Shown here: piece after piece, positions 36,901 through 48,266 of the stretch
Numbering within the stretch: the first letter of the stretch is position 1
How the letters are laid out: every line of letters starts with the position of its first letter
NCBI GenBank assembly: GCA_030549175.1
Contig: JAUKUA010000001.1
Coordinates: 1,922,001-1,986,000, forward strand
Direction of reading: 5' to 3'
DNA: 64,000 nucleotides
Origin: Lasiosphaeris hirsuta
Taxonomy: Eukaryota > Ascomycota > Sordariomycetes > Sordariales > Lasiosphaeriaceae
The notes under the pieces: model-generated
What the model saw: the letters and a program-made list of their open reading frames with translations, nothing else
What the model was told of the DNA's origin: nothing
The model's database searches: none
Position numbers and translations under genes: made by a program

Positions 36901-38812
36901 GAGGTGGGATTGTGGCTTTTTTTACGCCGCCTCACTGGCTGTTTGCGATCTCGAGGGGACGGTGCTTGAATGCACGTTGCAGACTCGGTCCAGGATCCAA
37001 AAGCTGTTCCCAAACTGCCCACCCCCCGTCTGCCCACCTCGGGTGCTTGAGATTCCACCACCCTTCGCGAGGTGTTCTCTCTCCTCCCCCTATTGACCGT
37101 GACAGACGCTGACCGGGAGATATGCCGGGAGGCAGCTCACCGTTGTTGCCAAGGGTCTCTGCTTCTGGTTGGCGCTTGTGCCGTCTTCCCGACGCTTCAG
37201 TCGGCTAGTGGACAGCAATTGACGAGTACATCACATCGTCTCTCGCCCTCTCACCCTCTCACCAGGCACGGCCGATATGGTTTGGCGGTTCTCCGTATCC
37301 CTCGGCCAGTTTCGTTTCGCTTCCGCCCCGAAGAAAAAATAGAGCACATGTATGCTCGTATCTCATGCCTATGCCCGCCCCAATGATGGTGGCGTCCACC
37401 GCGATGGGAGCCCCACGATGATTCCTCAGGCCACAGAAGACAAAGAGACGGGCTAGCCTTGGCAGTCAGCCTTTCAACCCTTCGAGTCTTGTATCGCGAA
37501 TGGGCGATTAACATACGCACCTCCTCAATGGAGGACAAATCCGCTCTCGACAGAAGCAAAGGGGGAAGAATGCAAGACATCGCTATGCAGCGCGACAAGG
37601 CCGCCGGCGTGTTCGAGAGGGTGGGAGCCTGGGACCCCTTGTGGTTGCACACCTCCATCCATTGTCATCACCTCTAGCGCCCGGTCAAGCGTCGTTTAGG
37701 TTTGATCCTTCAAGGGCTGCCCCAGTGCGTGTGGGGAGACGCCATCGGTCTCCGTCCAGCAGTGGGACGTCGGTACAGGGTGGTACTCTCTTTCCGACTC
37801 GGTAGGGTGCCGTTTCACACAGTGCGCGAAGGCCTGGGAACTGCCTAGGTATACGATGGGGCGCAAACCGCCTGGCGAGCAAACAAAGACGGTGGGTTGT
37901 GGGGGTTGCTGTAGTGTAGTTTGGCTGTAGCGGGTGTTATTCGGGGTCGTCAGCCAAAAAGGGAACAGCGCTCTTGCAGTCGCTGCAGGTCGTGCCCCTT
38001 GATGTGAAAACTACACCCTAGTAGTCGCATACATCACCCTCCCGCCCGTCCTAGCATCCAGCAGCATTCCTGGGACCCCTAGGTGTGCCTGTGTGAGGCC
38101 GGTTGCTCCTTTTCTCCCGTGGCTGCCCTGCCATGATGAGCCCACTCACACGCTGCTTCTATCATACTACTACCTCACATACATGCAGCCAGCTGGTTCA
38201 ACGGAATAATCACCAGATGCTGCCAAAGACACCGCACACATGCGACACGATCAATGGAAGATTCAAGGCTGGCCCTGCTTGCTCCGTTCGGAATACAGCT
38301 GGTCACGGGGTATTCCGTTTCCCACTTTGGGGCCGAATACCTTGTACGGACAGCAGACACCAATCAGCCAAGGTGAGGATGGTCGAGGTGGTGAGTGCTA
38401 GTGCGGGTCAACGCCCAAGAATCGTGCTGTGCCTTGTATGCAATCGGGCCACACCACGCATCAATTAAATCGATAATAATCGATAATAAATGACCGAACC
38501 AACTCAGCGAGCACCGGCGCTGGTTGTAGAAGAGGTCTGCGTGCCAGCGTTTTCCATCTATCAGCCGATTGAGAGGGAATGGGTCTGCCTAGAGTCGACG
38601 ATTTTTTTCCCATTCGTCGCATGTCTGAGTGAGCAACTCCCAACCCAAGCCACGACGCCTCCACCAGGGCCCGGGAGAGAAGAAAGGTTGCTTGCTGCTG
38701 CTTGCAGTGGGTTGGCCAGTAGGTTGGTGGGCTGGCCGCGGTGCCACCCGAGGCCGCGCTCTCGCATGTATCGCCAGGTTCCAGTGGCCCCAACGTTCGT
38801 CCCTCATCGTCG

Positions 38813-38832
38813 CCCCCCCCCCCCCCCCCCCC
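38813..38832. repeat. Homopolymer C20
   Basis: Twenty consecutive C lie about 860 nt upstream of the Whi3-type start codon. If the leader extends this far, the run would be C-rich RNA. Confidence 0.9.
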
Positions 38833-39678
38833 TCCACACAACGCTGCCCTATCGCATGTGCGGCAGCATTGGTGCGCACAGGACAGCACAAGACAGGATC
38901 CAAGCTTAGCCGACCGAATTTTAGGTGCTTTCCCCTATCAGGCCCACCAATAAGTCCTAATCTATCTGCACCGTCGCGGTACTTGGGCCGGGACGCACAC
39001 TCGACAACGCGGTACTGTACACTCGACTACATGGGGGATGACAGTCGTGCGCCTCGCTAGACCCAACGGTACTTGTATAACCTGGGAAGCTTCCCATTGA
39101 ATGGCGCGCTGAGCCGTTCGCTCCTTTTCCAAAACCCCGTCCCAGTCCCAAATCCCACTTTGCGACAGCTCGTCCTGCACAAAGCCCCCCCCATCCCACA
39201 CCAAACTCTTTCTCCAACCCCAACTTTTTTTCCCCCAGTCGTTTCTTGTTGCGCTTCTGTAATCCGTACCTGCGCTGCATTCGCTCCTCCTCCACCCGCC
39301 ATCATATTGCGCGCGCCCCGAGCCCCCTCGCCGTCGTCATCACTGACTTCTAGTTTGCATTTTTCGGGTCGCGTCTCGGCCAAGCGAAAAGGCAAGGAGT
39401 TCAAAAACCCACAGATAATTGACCCAACACCCCAGAAGCCGCGGACGACGCACTGGGCCTACTGGAAACACGCCCACCCACAACACACAGTAAAGACCCG
39501 CTGCTGTTCTCGCCCACTGTACCACTGTATTTTCCATTTCCCTGTGTGCGTACCTGACAGCCATCACAACTCCACCCGCCAGTCGCTGCTGCACCAAACC
39601 GTGTTCCCACTCGTCCCATTCCTCCATTCGATCAGCGCGATCGTCACCTCTCGAGCCTCGACCATAGGGCAACGCTGC

Positions 39679-39696
39679 ATGTATCGCGAGGCATGA
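39679..39696 (+). promoter_or_regulatory. Five-codon uORF overlapping the Whi3-type start codon (ATGA)
   Basis: An upstream ATG at 39679 opens a five-codon frame, MYREA, whose TGA (39694-39696) shares bases with the main ATG at 39693, giving GCATGA. Ribosomes that translate it stop exactly over the main start. That arrangement could reduce initiation or allow termination-reinitiation. The overlap is directly visible; that the leader includes it depends only on transcription starting upstream, as no intron boundary is evident here. Confidence 0.6.
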
Positions 39697-40793
39697 TCGG
39701 GGATCAGAACCCAGCGGGCGCATCCTCAGGCGCGCCAGCCAACAACTCTTTTGGCTCTCTGACATCGAGTCGCGCAAGTCCGTTTCCAACATCCTCCTCT
39801 GCAGCAAAGAGCGCAATGGCTGGCCAATCCTTCTTGCCCGCGGCCCAGTCCTTCCGGCCGAACGGGGCCTCTCAGTCGGCATATCCACTCTCAATTGCGC
39901 CTCCTATCAATCCATTTGACCGCGATGCGACCAAGTCCCTGAGCACCCCGTTCTCTGCGACCGCCGCCACTGCCTCCCTATCGTCGGCATTGATCCGAAA
40001 CCTGCCTGCGAATACCTCGGAGGATTCAATCCGCCTGATGATGGTCTTCTCCAAGGACCTCGTCGGTGTAGAGGTCCTCTCGGTTGATCAATCTGAGGAT
40101 CCTAGCACCCGATCGGCTATTCTCAAGTTCAAGTCGCCCGCCGGCGCGCAAGAGGTCAAGAACATGCTCGATGGCAAGTCTGTTTCCGCGAATGCCGCTG
40201 AGCTGATTGTCGAAATCTTGGGCTCCAGCCCTGCCGGCTTGGGCAAAAGATACCCGATCGACACCAACGTCTCAAATGGCGCGTCGACGGCCACCTCCTC
40301 CTCTGCCGCCTCGTCTGCCACCTCCTCCTCGAGGCAGGTCACGAGGTTCAACGGCACATACCAAAATCTCGACAAGATCACACCGCCTCTGAACGGGGTA
40401 TACGGCTCTGGGGACTTGACCAGCCCCGAACCGAACGTGCACTACCAGAACATATTTTCGCCGCAGTCGCCCATTGGGAACCATCTCACCGACAGAAATC
40501 GGATATCAGGAAAATCGCTGATAAAGAATGACGCACCAGACGACGATGATACCGGAGAGTTGCTGAAGGATCCCGTCGGGTATGCTGAAAACGGACTCCA
40601 GCGCCGGCAAACTGCACCACATATTCCTCCTAGCGGCCGGATGGCGAGCCTCAGCTTGAATACGACCCCGGCGAGCGGCCACGCGCCAATACCTCACTAT
40701 GGTCATCCCGGCATGGCGGGCCTCTCAAGCATGGCCAATACCATGTCTCCGACGGTAATGAGCGGCGTTTCCGGGCCGGCTCTAGGTTTTGGC

Positions 40794-40840
<47 letters not shown>

Positions 40841-41453
40841 CTACCGAGGGCATAACTTCCCTCCTGCTAACCCAGCTGATCAAAACCCACCATGCAACAC
40901 CCTCTATGTCGGTAATCTGCCCATCGACACCTCGGAAGAGGAGCTCAAGGCTATGTTCTCCAAGCAGCGTGGATACAAGCGGCTTTGTTTTCGAACCAAG
41001 CAAAATGGCCCCATGTGTTTTGTCGAATTCGAGGACATCTCGTTCGCCACCAAAGCGCTAAACGATCTGTATGGGCAGCCGCTCCACAACAGCGTCAAGG
41101 GCGGTATCCGCTTGAGTTTCTCCAAAAACCCCTTGGGTGTTCGTTCGGGCCAAACCTCAAGCCAAAACGCTGCTGGCGCCATGGGTAGCATGAACGGGAT
41201 TCACCTTGGGTCCGGCAACGGATTCACCACGGCAAACGGGCCTCCTCCTGGATTGAGCGCCCCGCCCGGACTTGGTATGAACAGGTCGGGACACTCGGGA
41301 TCGCCAAACCTTGCAACCGGTGGAGGCAACCCGTACAACTCACCTGCCTTTTCAAGCCCATCCAACAACCCATGGGGCGGTATGTACAATAATCACACAC
41401 CCATGATATCGAGCAGTTCGTCGAACTTTCCAGCCCATATGATGGGGAGATGA
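39693..41453 (+). CDS. WHI3: Whi3-type RNA-binding protein with poly-Q tract
   Basis: Whi3/Whi4-family proteins bind mRNAs such as G1 cyclin transcripts and restrain cell-cycle entry; in the filamentous fungus Ashbya, Whi3 forms condensates that position cyclin and formin mRNAs. This is a single-exon gene of 586 aa. A degenerate RRM-like fold ([18 protein letters not shown]) spans about residues 99-176. A Ser/Asn-rich middle region leads to 15 consecutive Gln (368-382). The canonical RRM starts immediately after, at about 402-480, with RNP2 LYVGNL and RNP1-like MCFVEFED. The tail is Gly/Asn/Ser/Pro-rich and ends in NFPAHMMGR. The domain order (disordered, poly-Q, C-terminal RRM) matches Whi3. 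The leader appears long and carries a uORF overlapping the start codon. Confidence 0.9.
40794..40838 (+). repeat. CAG trinucleotide repeat coding poly-Q
   Basis: Fifteen glutamine codons form a nearly pure repeat: 14 CAG and a single CAA at the fifth position. The long pure CAG part (10 units after the CAA) is prone to slippage. Confidence 0.95.
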
Positions 41454-43878
41454 AATGACTCGTTGGTGCTGGACCTGGTAGGGCTTTGGCCGCTTCTTAC
41501 TACAGGGCGTTGATGGTTTTGTGGAGGGATGGCGTCTTTTTTTTTCCCCTGGGGGCAGGTTGGGTTGTGGACTTGGCCTTGTTTTTTTTTTCCACCCTTT
41601 TCCAGCCACTTGGGCATCACACGACATGGCCCTGGGGTGTTGGTGGGAACCGGTTGGCAATGTTTGACCTTCGATGGGCATTGCTTGCATCTGCGCTCGC
41701 ATCTTTGACACCACAATCATAGGCGCACGGTCTTCGATCAGGATTGATATTTCGGCATGGGATGATTCCCCCTTTTATTTGACGGATTGCAAGTTTCTTG
41801 TTTCCTTTTTCTGCTTGCGCTTTTTACTTCTCATTTTGTGGAAACTGGGAGTTTTAGAGAGACCATTGAACGTTCAAGTGCTTCTCAGACTCTTGTTACG
41901 GCGATGGTCTCGCGTCTTTACCCACGGTTTACATCAACAATATATCATGGCAAGCAAGGCGCCAGGTCGGGAGGGTTGGGGCATAGGCCTTGGGCGTCAC
42001 GTCGGCTTTTTTCCCTTTTCGTTTATCATACCAGGAGACAAGCATGGGTCGACAACGGGTCTACGGGGTCCGTAGGAGTTCTAGGTCATGACGTCGTTAT
42101 TCGCATCCGGATCGTCCCTTTTCGGCGGCAGGGGGCTGACTGGGGGAGTGTTTGATCACCGAGAACACCTGTATCTGTACGACAAATCTTCCCGGTTTAC
42201 GGCGGCATGAAACGAGCTCGAAAAAAAGAGGAGCTCGAAAAGGAGAAATCGATATATGCGCGAAGAGAAAATGGGGGGCCGTTCATCATCACAGGAGGGG
42301 GCAACACATTTGGGATTACCGACAAAAGATTTGGGAGAGAGGGAGAATCTACACAGACTTTACACCCACCAAAGCGGGATCGCATCAAGGCTTTTGATAA
42401 TTGGCTTCATTTGGCTGGATAGCTTTTAGCATGGAAAGGGGGATTACTAAGTCATTCATCGGAAGCCTTGCTTGCTCCAGTTCTTCTTATTTGGAAGGCT
42501 TGGGGTTTTGTGTTTTTCTTTTCCTTTTTTCCTTTCCTTTTCCGGACACAGAGGCACAGTTCCCACGGATCGTTGCATTCCTTGACTTTCGCATGGGAAA
42601 ACCATTGGGGCTCAAAATGGGCAGGGGATCTTTTTCTCGCGGCGAGTTCAGAATTGTCTTGCGGTCCACATTCAGCATGTTTTCTTCTTCTGTTGGCATG
42701 GGTTTGACATTGTTGAGGCTCTATTTTATGGTTCATGGCGGTGGTGTTTTTACGCACTGATGTCTGTGTTCGGTCCACCATTTTCAGTCTCGAATCGGTC
42801 GTTATTTCCCACATATTTCGAGAAGACATTCATCCCAAACGTCCAGTTTTCGTTCTCCAAGACGCATACGTCGGGCATGACCGCACAAAGACGGGATCAT
42901 AGGCAAGCTAGCTAATACACCGAGGTTGTTTGTGAGAAAGAAATGTGTGGTTCTCTCTTTATTTTATTTTCAGCAAGACGGTTTCTTGATTGCGTATACC
43001 ACCCGTGCGATCTGGTATAGTTGTTCGTAAAAACAAATGAGGTTGGTTCGCCGTGGGTGCCCAGAACAGGTTGTCCCAAATAAGAACGGTCCGCTCGCAG
43101 GCTTTGAGACAGTCTACCCAGCAAGTCCCGGCTCCCTGGCCTCGGGGGGGGGGGGGGGGGGGGGGGAGCTCTCCCGGTACTGTTCTTTGTCCCGGGAAGG
43201 AAGAGTAGCTGGCTGTTAGACTGAGTTCGCCACTCCGTTTTCGTCTGGTATTGCCATTGACATTTTGAGGGCGGTTGCTCGTTCAGTTGTCGCCCTCTTC
43301 CAAACGCCACTAATTATGAACAGGACGCTGTGATGTTCATCTAATATGACATTACATCTTTGTTTAGTTGCCACGTTGCTGGACCTCACCTTTGCGCACC
43401 AACCCCCAAATCGGCACAAGGTTTATGGTAACACTGATGGCTCCGAAATTGCAATGCGTCACGCCAACTTTCACCTGAATTAGGTGATGAATTGGGTCAG
43501 CTAGGTGTATTCCAGTATTTTTGTGTGTCGCTTAATTACCTGTTCTGGGGGAAGCTTAGGATAGGGAGACGATAACGGAGGCGGTAACTGGCATTTATTA
43601 TGTTCATCAATATCTCGCCTTGTCCAAGTATGTATCTCACGTAGCCTCTCACGTAGCCTAGAATAGTAGCGTGGGTGGCCGGTAACAAATACAGTGAAAT
43701 ATGATAACAAGCCAAAGGGTCAACGCACCCCAAGCTCCCGGGACCTCTTCCACGAGCAATCCCCTAAACCTCCAACAACCCGCCCATCTTTGCAAGGCCG
43801 TGTAACCAACTCCCCAAACAAGCCCAAGAAGCCACCACCACACCAACCGAAATCCGCTTAACGCCTATTTCGGTACCC
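41454..43878. other. Convergent spacer: Whi3 3' flank and SDR 3' flank
   Basis: The 2.4-kb spacer separates two convergent genes. It includes T-rich sequence after the Whi3-type stop, a G23 tract at 43144-43166, and a short Lys/Glu-rich frame near 42207 built on a repeated GAGCTCGAAAA segment. No gene is recognised. Confidence 0.5.
43144..43166. repeat. Homopolymer G23
   Basis: Twenty-three consecutive G lie in the convergent spacer, the same length as the G tract at 8695-8717. Confidence 0.9.
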
Positions 43879-45042
43879 TCACTGGGCCCTCTGCAACTTC
43901 TTCGCCCGTTCAACCCGGTAGATCCGGAAGAGGTCCTTGACGGTACCGATCCAGCCTCGGATCTTCTTGACAGTGTTGAGCATCTGGACAAAGCGCCACA
44001 CAAACACCTCCACCTTCTCGTAGTCATGAGCGTAAATCTCCCAGATCGCCTGTTCCCCCTTGACACCGGCCCCCGGCACATCCTCCTCGCTAGCGTTCAC
44101 CTCAATACGGCCCTTGGGCCCAATCACCAGCCCTCGTCCCACGATTGACTGGTCCGCCATCAACCGGGTCCCGGCCTCCACGACGTCCTCGACCTCGGCC
44201 TTGGCACCGCCTGCCAGCAGTGCGAGACCCCGCCACGGCAGCAGCGGCGTGTCGACAAAGTACGGGTTGAGCACGTTGACCCGAATGCCCTGGCGCCAGA
44301 CGGTGCCGCGCAGGCTACGGAATAGCCCCATGACCGCGTGCTTGGACGCCGTGTACTCGGTCTGGCCAGGGAGGGGCGAGACACCAGCAATGGAGCTGAT
44401 GAGGAGGATATGGCGGTCCCTTGGGGGCTGCAGGGTCTCACCTGTCCCTACGCTGATCTCCTCGGTCCCCTCCTCCGACTTCCGACTCCCTCTCCGCTTC
44501 AACCAGAAGATGGCCAGGTGCGTTGTGTACATGACTCCGGTAAGATTCACCGCCAACACGTTGAGTTTGGGCGGTGGTGGATTCTCGGCGTCGAGACCTT
44601 GCGGGTGGTCGAAGATGTTGCCGCTAACAGTGTCGCCGCGCTCCACGATGCCGGCGCCCGCAACAACGGCGTCGATGCCGCCGGTGGGGCTGGTTGCAGC
44701 AGCCATCTTGAACAGAGAGACTTGGTCTACCCATTTGGTAACGTCGCAGTGCTGGTAATAGTGGTAGCCTGACGAGCCAGGCAGAGTGCGAAGCTCGGCT
44801 ACCAAGGCCTCGCCAGCCGCGTCATCAAGGTCGCCGATGAAGATATGGGCCCCATGGCCAGCCCACTTGCGCGCGAAGGCGGCGCCGAACCCAGATGCGC
44901 CGCCCGTGATAAGAATAACCTTGCCTGCTAAAGTAGCGGTCGAGTAGGGCGCCGTCACATCAACAGGTTGGGACTGGTGAATAGTCTCAACGAGGCTCCA
45001 GGAGCCGTCGTCAGCTGGGAAAGTAGCGGGAAAGCCAACCAT
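43879..45042 (-). CDS. Short-chain dehydrogenase/reductase
   Basis: A single-exon classical SDR of 387 aa, with start at MVGFPATFPA (45042, CCATGG context). A Rossmann fold begins at about residue 40: the cofactor motif is TGGASGFG (46-53), and Asp71 at the end of the second strand suggests NAD rather than NADP. The catalytic elements are SS at 216-217 and YTASK (Tyr230, Lys234). PYFVDTP, after the last core strand, is typical of the fungal 15-hydroxyprostaglandin-dehydrogenase-like group. There is a Ser/Glu/Arg-rich insert at about 183-210 and a basic helical C-terminal extension of about 60 residues. The substrate cannot be inferred, and no biosynthetic cluster surrounds it. Confidence 0.85.
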   Translation of the reverse strand: MVGFPATFPADDGSWSLVETIHQSQPVDVTAPYSTATLAGKVILITGGASGFGAAFARKWAGHGAHIFIGDLDDAAGEALVAELRTLPGSSGYHYYQHCDVTKWVDQVSLFKMAAATSPTGGIDAVVAGAGIVERGDTVSGNIFDHPQGLDAENPPPPKLNVLAVNLTGVMYTTHLAIFWLKRRGSRKSEEGTEEISVGTGETLQPPRDRHILLISSIAGVSPLPGQTEYTASKHAVMGLFRSLRGTVWRQGIRVNVLNPYFVDTPLLPWRGLALLAGGAKAEVEDVVEAGTRLMADQSIVGRGLVIGPKGRIEVNASEEDVPGAGVKGEQAIWEIYAHDYEKVEVFVWRFVQMLNTVKKIRGWIGTVKDLFRIYRVERAKKLQRAQ

Positions 45043-47016
45043 GGTGAGGTTCGTTGATTCCGTCAATAAGCGTCCGCCGAGTAGTAATACCCCACAGGGT
45101 ACTGCTCGCTGGTTAGGAGATAGGATATGTTCAATCTTTTGACAGCGGAGTTCACCAAGATACAAGTTGCAGCGGCTACTGCATATTTTTATATCCTAGT
45201 CCCAGGTTCCGCTTGCTCGCTACGCAGTAAGAAGACTCGGTCGAGCGATATCAGTATTATCACGGTCAGAAGGCAGTTTTGGACAAACTGCGAAGATAAC
45301 AGGTTGTGGTAATATGAGCAAGGGAAAAGAGACGACAAGGGAGGGACGAAGGCAAAAATGTATACAGTCCCAATTGGTGTCCTACTGGCAAAGAATATGT
45401 GGGAGTAGCAGGCCGCCAGATAAAGCTAAACAGCGGTCTAAATAATCCTCTGCTATGATGAGACTGACAGGAAATGCAAGAGGCAGGGGGAAAGACAAGG
45501 AGCGCATCCCGTTTGGGAGGTGGGTTGGATGGGCGGGTGGTGATTCGACGCCATTCTCGGGCTGGGTAGCAGGGTTACATTAGCCAAGTCGTATCCCCGT
45601 ACTGCGTAGCTGAGGCATGTCTACTAATTGCTTGCAGTTGTCTAACTAAAAAAAATAATAATAATAAACAAAAAGGGAGATGTGCCAAAGTAGTGCCAAT
45701 TGCCAGTGGCAGAGAATATTTCAGTGGGCAATGACGCGAGCCTTCGCTATGACAGTGTGCCACTCGCAACAAACATGGCTACGTGCCGCGTGAAGCTGTG
45801 CTTCAGCAACAACGACCGGGTCCTCCGTGATCCTCTAGGGTAGGAGGGGAAGCGAGGCTTGAGGATGCTTGCGAGGCCACGTTGGACCAACGGAGACGAT
45901 ATGTTTCCCCCGCAGTTTGCTTCTCCCGTCTGCGGAGCGAATTCATCTCACGATCCCGAGGGGGTTTATGTCAAAACAGCTGCAGAGCGAGGTGAGGCAT
46001 CGCTAAAGGTATCAGCGCGTAACCTTCACGATTGATCACTGGAACCGCCGCTTGGAAACAAGCAAGAATTGCCATGTGAGTTATCGTCTAAGAACTGATT
46101 GGTGATTGCGCTTACATCTGTCGTGGCTTCGTAGCGAAGTCTGCCACCAACAAACAACACATCAATGGCCGAATTGTAAGTCTGAATACACAAGAGATGG
46201 TGGGGGGACTCAGCAGCTTGGTCCAGCCACTGAGCAATCCTAGGAACGTCAAGCCAGCCGGGCTCACGTGAGGAAGCTTGACGAATATGAAGAATGTGGG
46301 GACGTAACGAAATATATTCCGATGTGTTTAAAGACTCAATGCCAGGCCGAAGACAGGCAGAACACCACACTCGCGTTACAGTGCTGCTAACGACAACGAT
46401 ATACATAGGTAGGTGTTCGTCAGATACCTTGTGCGCAGTACATACAAAAGCACATACACATTGGCTGCTTTTGACGAGCTTCAGTGTGATTGGATTGATT
46501 CTTTGTCAGCGCGACCTTGACGGGTGTGATGTTCTGATTGGCTTCGAGCAGTGTGTGTGTGTGTGTTGGTCGAAGAACAAGCCCACCATCAAGCGAGCAC
46601 AGGACAGGGACGGGCAGGATAATCCGTACCCTGTGGTCTACTATGCAGTATGTACACCCACCCAGCCCTAGGGAGCACAGGGCACGGCGGACGGGAAGCA
46701 CTTTCTCAGGTGGGACCTGCGTCTCCTACCCTAACCCGCACACCCGCTTTCGAGAAGGGAGAAAAGCTGGAGCTGGCAACTGGTTAGTGACCCACTTCCA
46801 CTTCGCCATCCCCCTCCGATCACGGGGAATGGCGGGGAATGGCGGGGCATCGATCGAGCAGGGCGCGAGAAAAAGTTCAAACACCGCGAGGGGCAAGCGC
46901 TGGGCTGCTACAAACTGACTCACCGGGCTCATCTCGCCTTTTCGTTCTGTGATTCGAATACCTCAGTATAGAAGCCGCCTTGCTCAACACACTTCCAATA
47001 CCCGCCGCCGACCACC
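45043..47016. other. Divergent spacer: SDR and HOM2 promoters
   Basis: Contains the two promoters, an A/T-rich AATAATAATAA stretch near 45650, a (GT)8-type dinucleotide repeat near 46551 and an ATAGGTAGGT motif at 46405-46414. A minus-strand frame at 46026-46406 (126 codons, from an ATG) has a somewhat protein-like composition, but no domain and no intron signals that would support it. Confidence 0.5.
46916..46922 (+). promoter_or_regulatory. Gcn4/CPC1-type site TGACTCA upstream of HOM2
   Basis: An exact match to the palindromic bZIP consensus TGACTCA lies 95 nt upstream of the HOM2 ATG. Threonine/methionine pathway genes are general-amino-acid-control targets in ascomycetes, so CPC1 control is a reasonable inference. 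Position and consensus are seen; binding is inferred. Confidence 0.55.
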
Positions 47017-48266
47017 ATGTCTCAATTGCCCACTAAGAACTGTGGTACGTCCCTAGAACCTGCGGATTATCCAGTCACCAGTTACCCCACCATGGCCCTC
47101 GAGTGGGCACCCCAATGCCACTGTCCGTGACTGACGATGCACCTCTCGCAGGCGTCCTGGGCTGCACCGGCTCTGTTGGCCAGCGCTTCATCCTGCTCCT
47201 CCAGCAGCACCCCTCGCTGCGTCTCGTCGCCGTCGGCGCCTCGTCGCGATCTGCTGGCAAGAAATACCGCGATGCCGTCAAGTGGAAGCAGTCAAGCCCC
47301 ATCACGCCCGCCGTGGCCGACCTGGTAGTGCGCGAGTGCAAGGCTAGCGAGTTCGCCGACTGCGACATCGTCTTCAGTGGCCTCGACAGTGATGTGGCTG
47401 GAGATATCGAGAAGGAGTTCCAGCTGGCCAACTTTGGTGTCTTCTCCAACGCCAAGAACTACCGCCGGGATCCGCTCGTGCCTCTCGTCGTTCCGACCGT
47501 CAACCTTGACCATCTGAGTCTCATCCCGCACCAGCGCAAGGTCCACGGCCTGCAAAAGGGGTTCCTCGTGTGCAACAGCAACTGTGCCGTCATTGGTCTC
47601 GTCATTCCCTTTGCCGCGCTGCAGGCGCGCTTCGGCAAGATCGATACCGTGTCCGTGGTGACAATGCAGGCCGTTTCGGGTGCCGGCTACCCAGGTGTCA
47701 GCAGCATGGATATCATTGATAACGTAGTGCCGTTCATTTCAGGCGAGGAAGACAAGCTGGAGACAGAAGCACAAAAGATCCTGGGCAGCATCAACGCTGA
47801 GGCTACCGCATTCGAGGACCAGAAGACGTTGCGGGTGTCAGCAGCTTGCAATCGTGTTCCGGTCCTAGATGGTCACACAGCATGTGTGTCCCTGCGCTTT
47901 GCCCAGCGTCCGCCGCCCAGTGCCGAGGAGGTCAAGAACGCAATGCGTAGCTATGTCTCCGAAGCCCAGAAGCTCGGCTGCCCGTCAGCGCCGGAACCGC
48001 CCATCTTTGTCTTTGACGAGCCCGATAGGCCCCAGCCTCGGCTCGACCGCGATCTATCCAGGGGCTATACCGTTAGCGTTGGCCGTGTCCGAGAGGACGA
48101 GAGTGGTATTTTCGATATCAAATTTGTGGCTCTGAGTCACAATAGTAAGTCAGGTTCCTCTAGCCGAAAATTTAAACCAGACCCTAATGCTGTTGTAGCT
48201 GTTATTGGCGCCGCTGGGTCGTCTATTCTAAACGCCGAAGCCGCTGTGCTCAAGGGCTTTGTTTGA
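47017..48266 (+). CDS. HOM2: Aspartate-semialdehyde dehydrogenase
   Basis: Reduces beta-aspartyl phosphate to aspartate semialdehyde with NADPH, the second step from aspartate towards threonine and methionine. Exons 47017-47044, 47152-48144 and 48199-48266 give 362 aa, matching the fungal enzyme. The first exon is only 28 nt (MSQLPTKNC). The NADP-binding loop GCTGSVG (13-19) is formed just after the first intron. The catalytic Cys154 is in NSNCAV, and the substrate-site stretch [11 protein letters not shown] is intact. The last exon restores the conserved end [14 protein letters not shown]. Introns are 107 nt (GTACGT...CAG) and 54 nt (GTAAGT...TAG). A TGACTCA element lies 95 nt upstream. Confidence 0.96.

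Larger units (their letters stand above)
30653..39692. other. Gene-poor 9-kb interval upstream of the Whi3-type gene
   Basis: No convincing protein or RNA gene was found. Several frames are open at once around 32066-32510 on both strands, so none is favoured; the most protein-like is 32102-32488 (+), a Leu/Arg-rich segment without a known domain. Simple sequence includes a CA-rich stretch at 31122-31156, a GTC-rich stretch near 32712, GTGGTGG repeats near 33024, A14 at 33891-33904 and C20 at 38813-38832. CCTAGGT motifs occur at 37844 and 38078. From about 38.9 kb to the Whi3 start the plus strand is strongly pyrimidine-rich, which suggests a long 5' leader. Confidence 0.5.

Noticed and set aside
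30653..39692. Transposon or LTR relic in the 9-kb interval
   Set aside because: No transposase, reverse transcriptase or integrase motifs, and no terminal repeats that I could see by eye; a self-alignment would be needed to exclude degraded copies.
39073..39696. A 207-codon frame upstream of the Whi3-type gene as a separate protein
   Set aside because: It has no ATG except the one five codons from its end; the composition is Pro/Ser/Cys-rich like a pyrimidine-rich leader. Only the terminal five-codon uORF is kept.
43879..45042. Secondary-metabolite cluster built around the SDR and the Zn2Cys6 factor
   Set aside because: The two genes are 13 kb apart, with no polyketide synthase, peptide synthetase, P450 or transporter between them.
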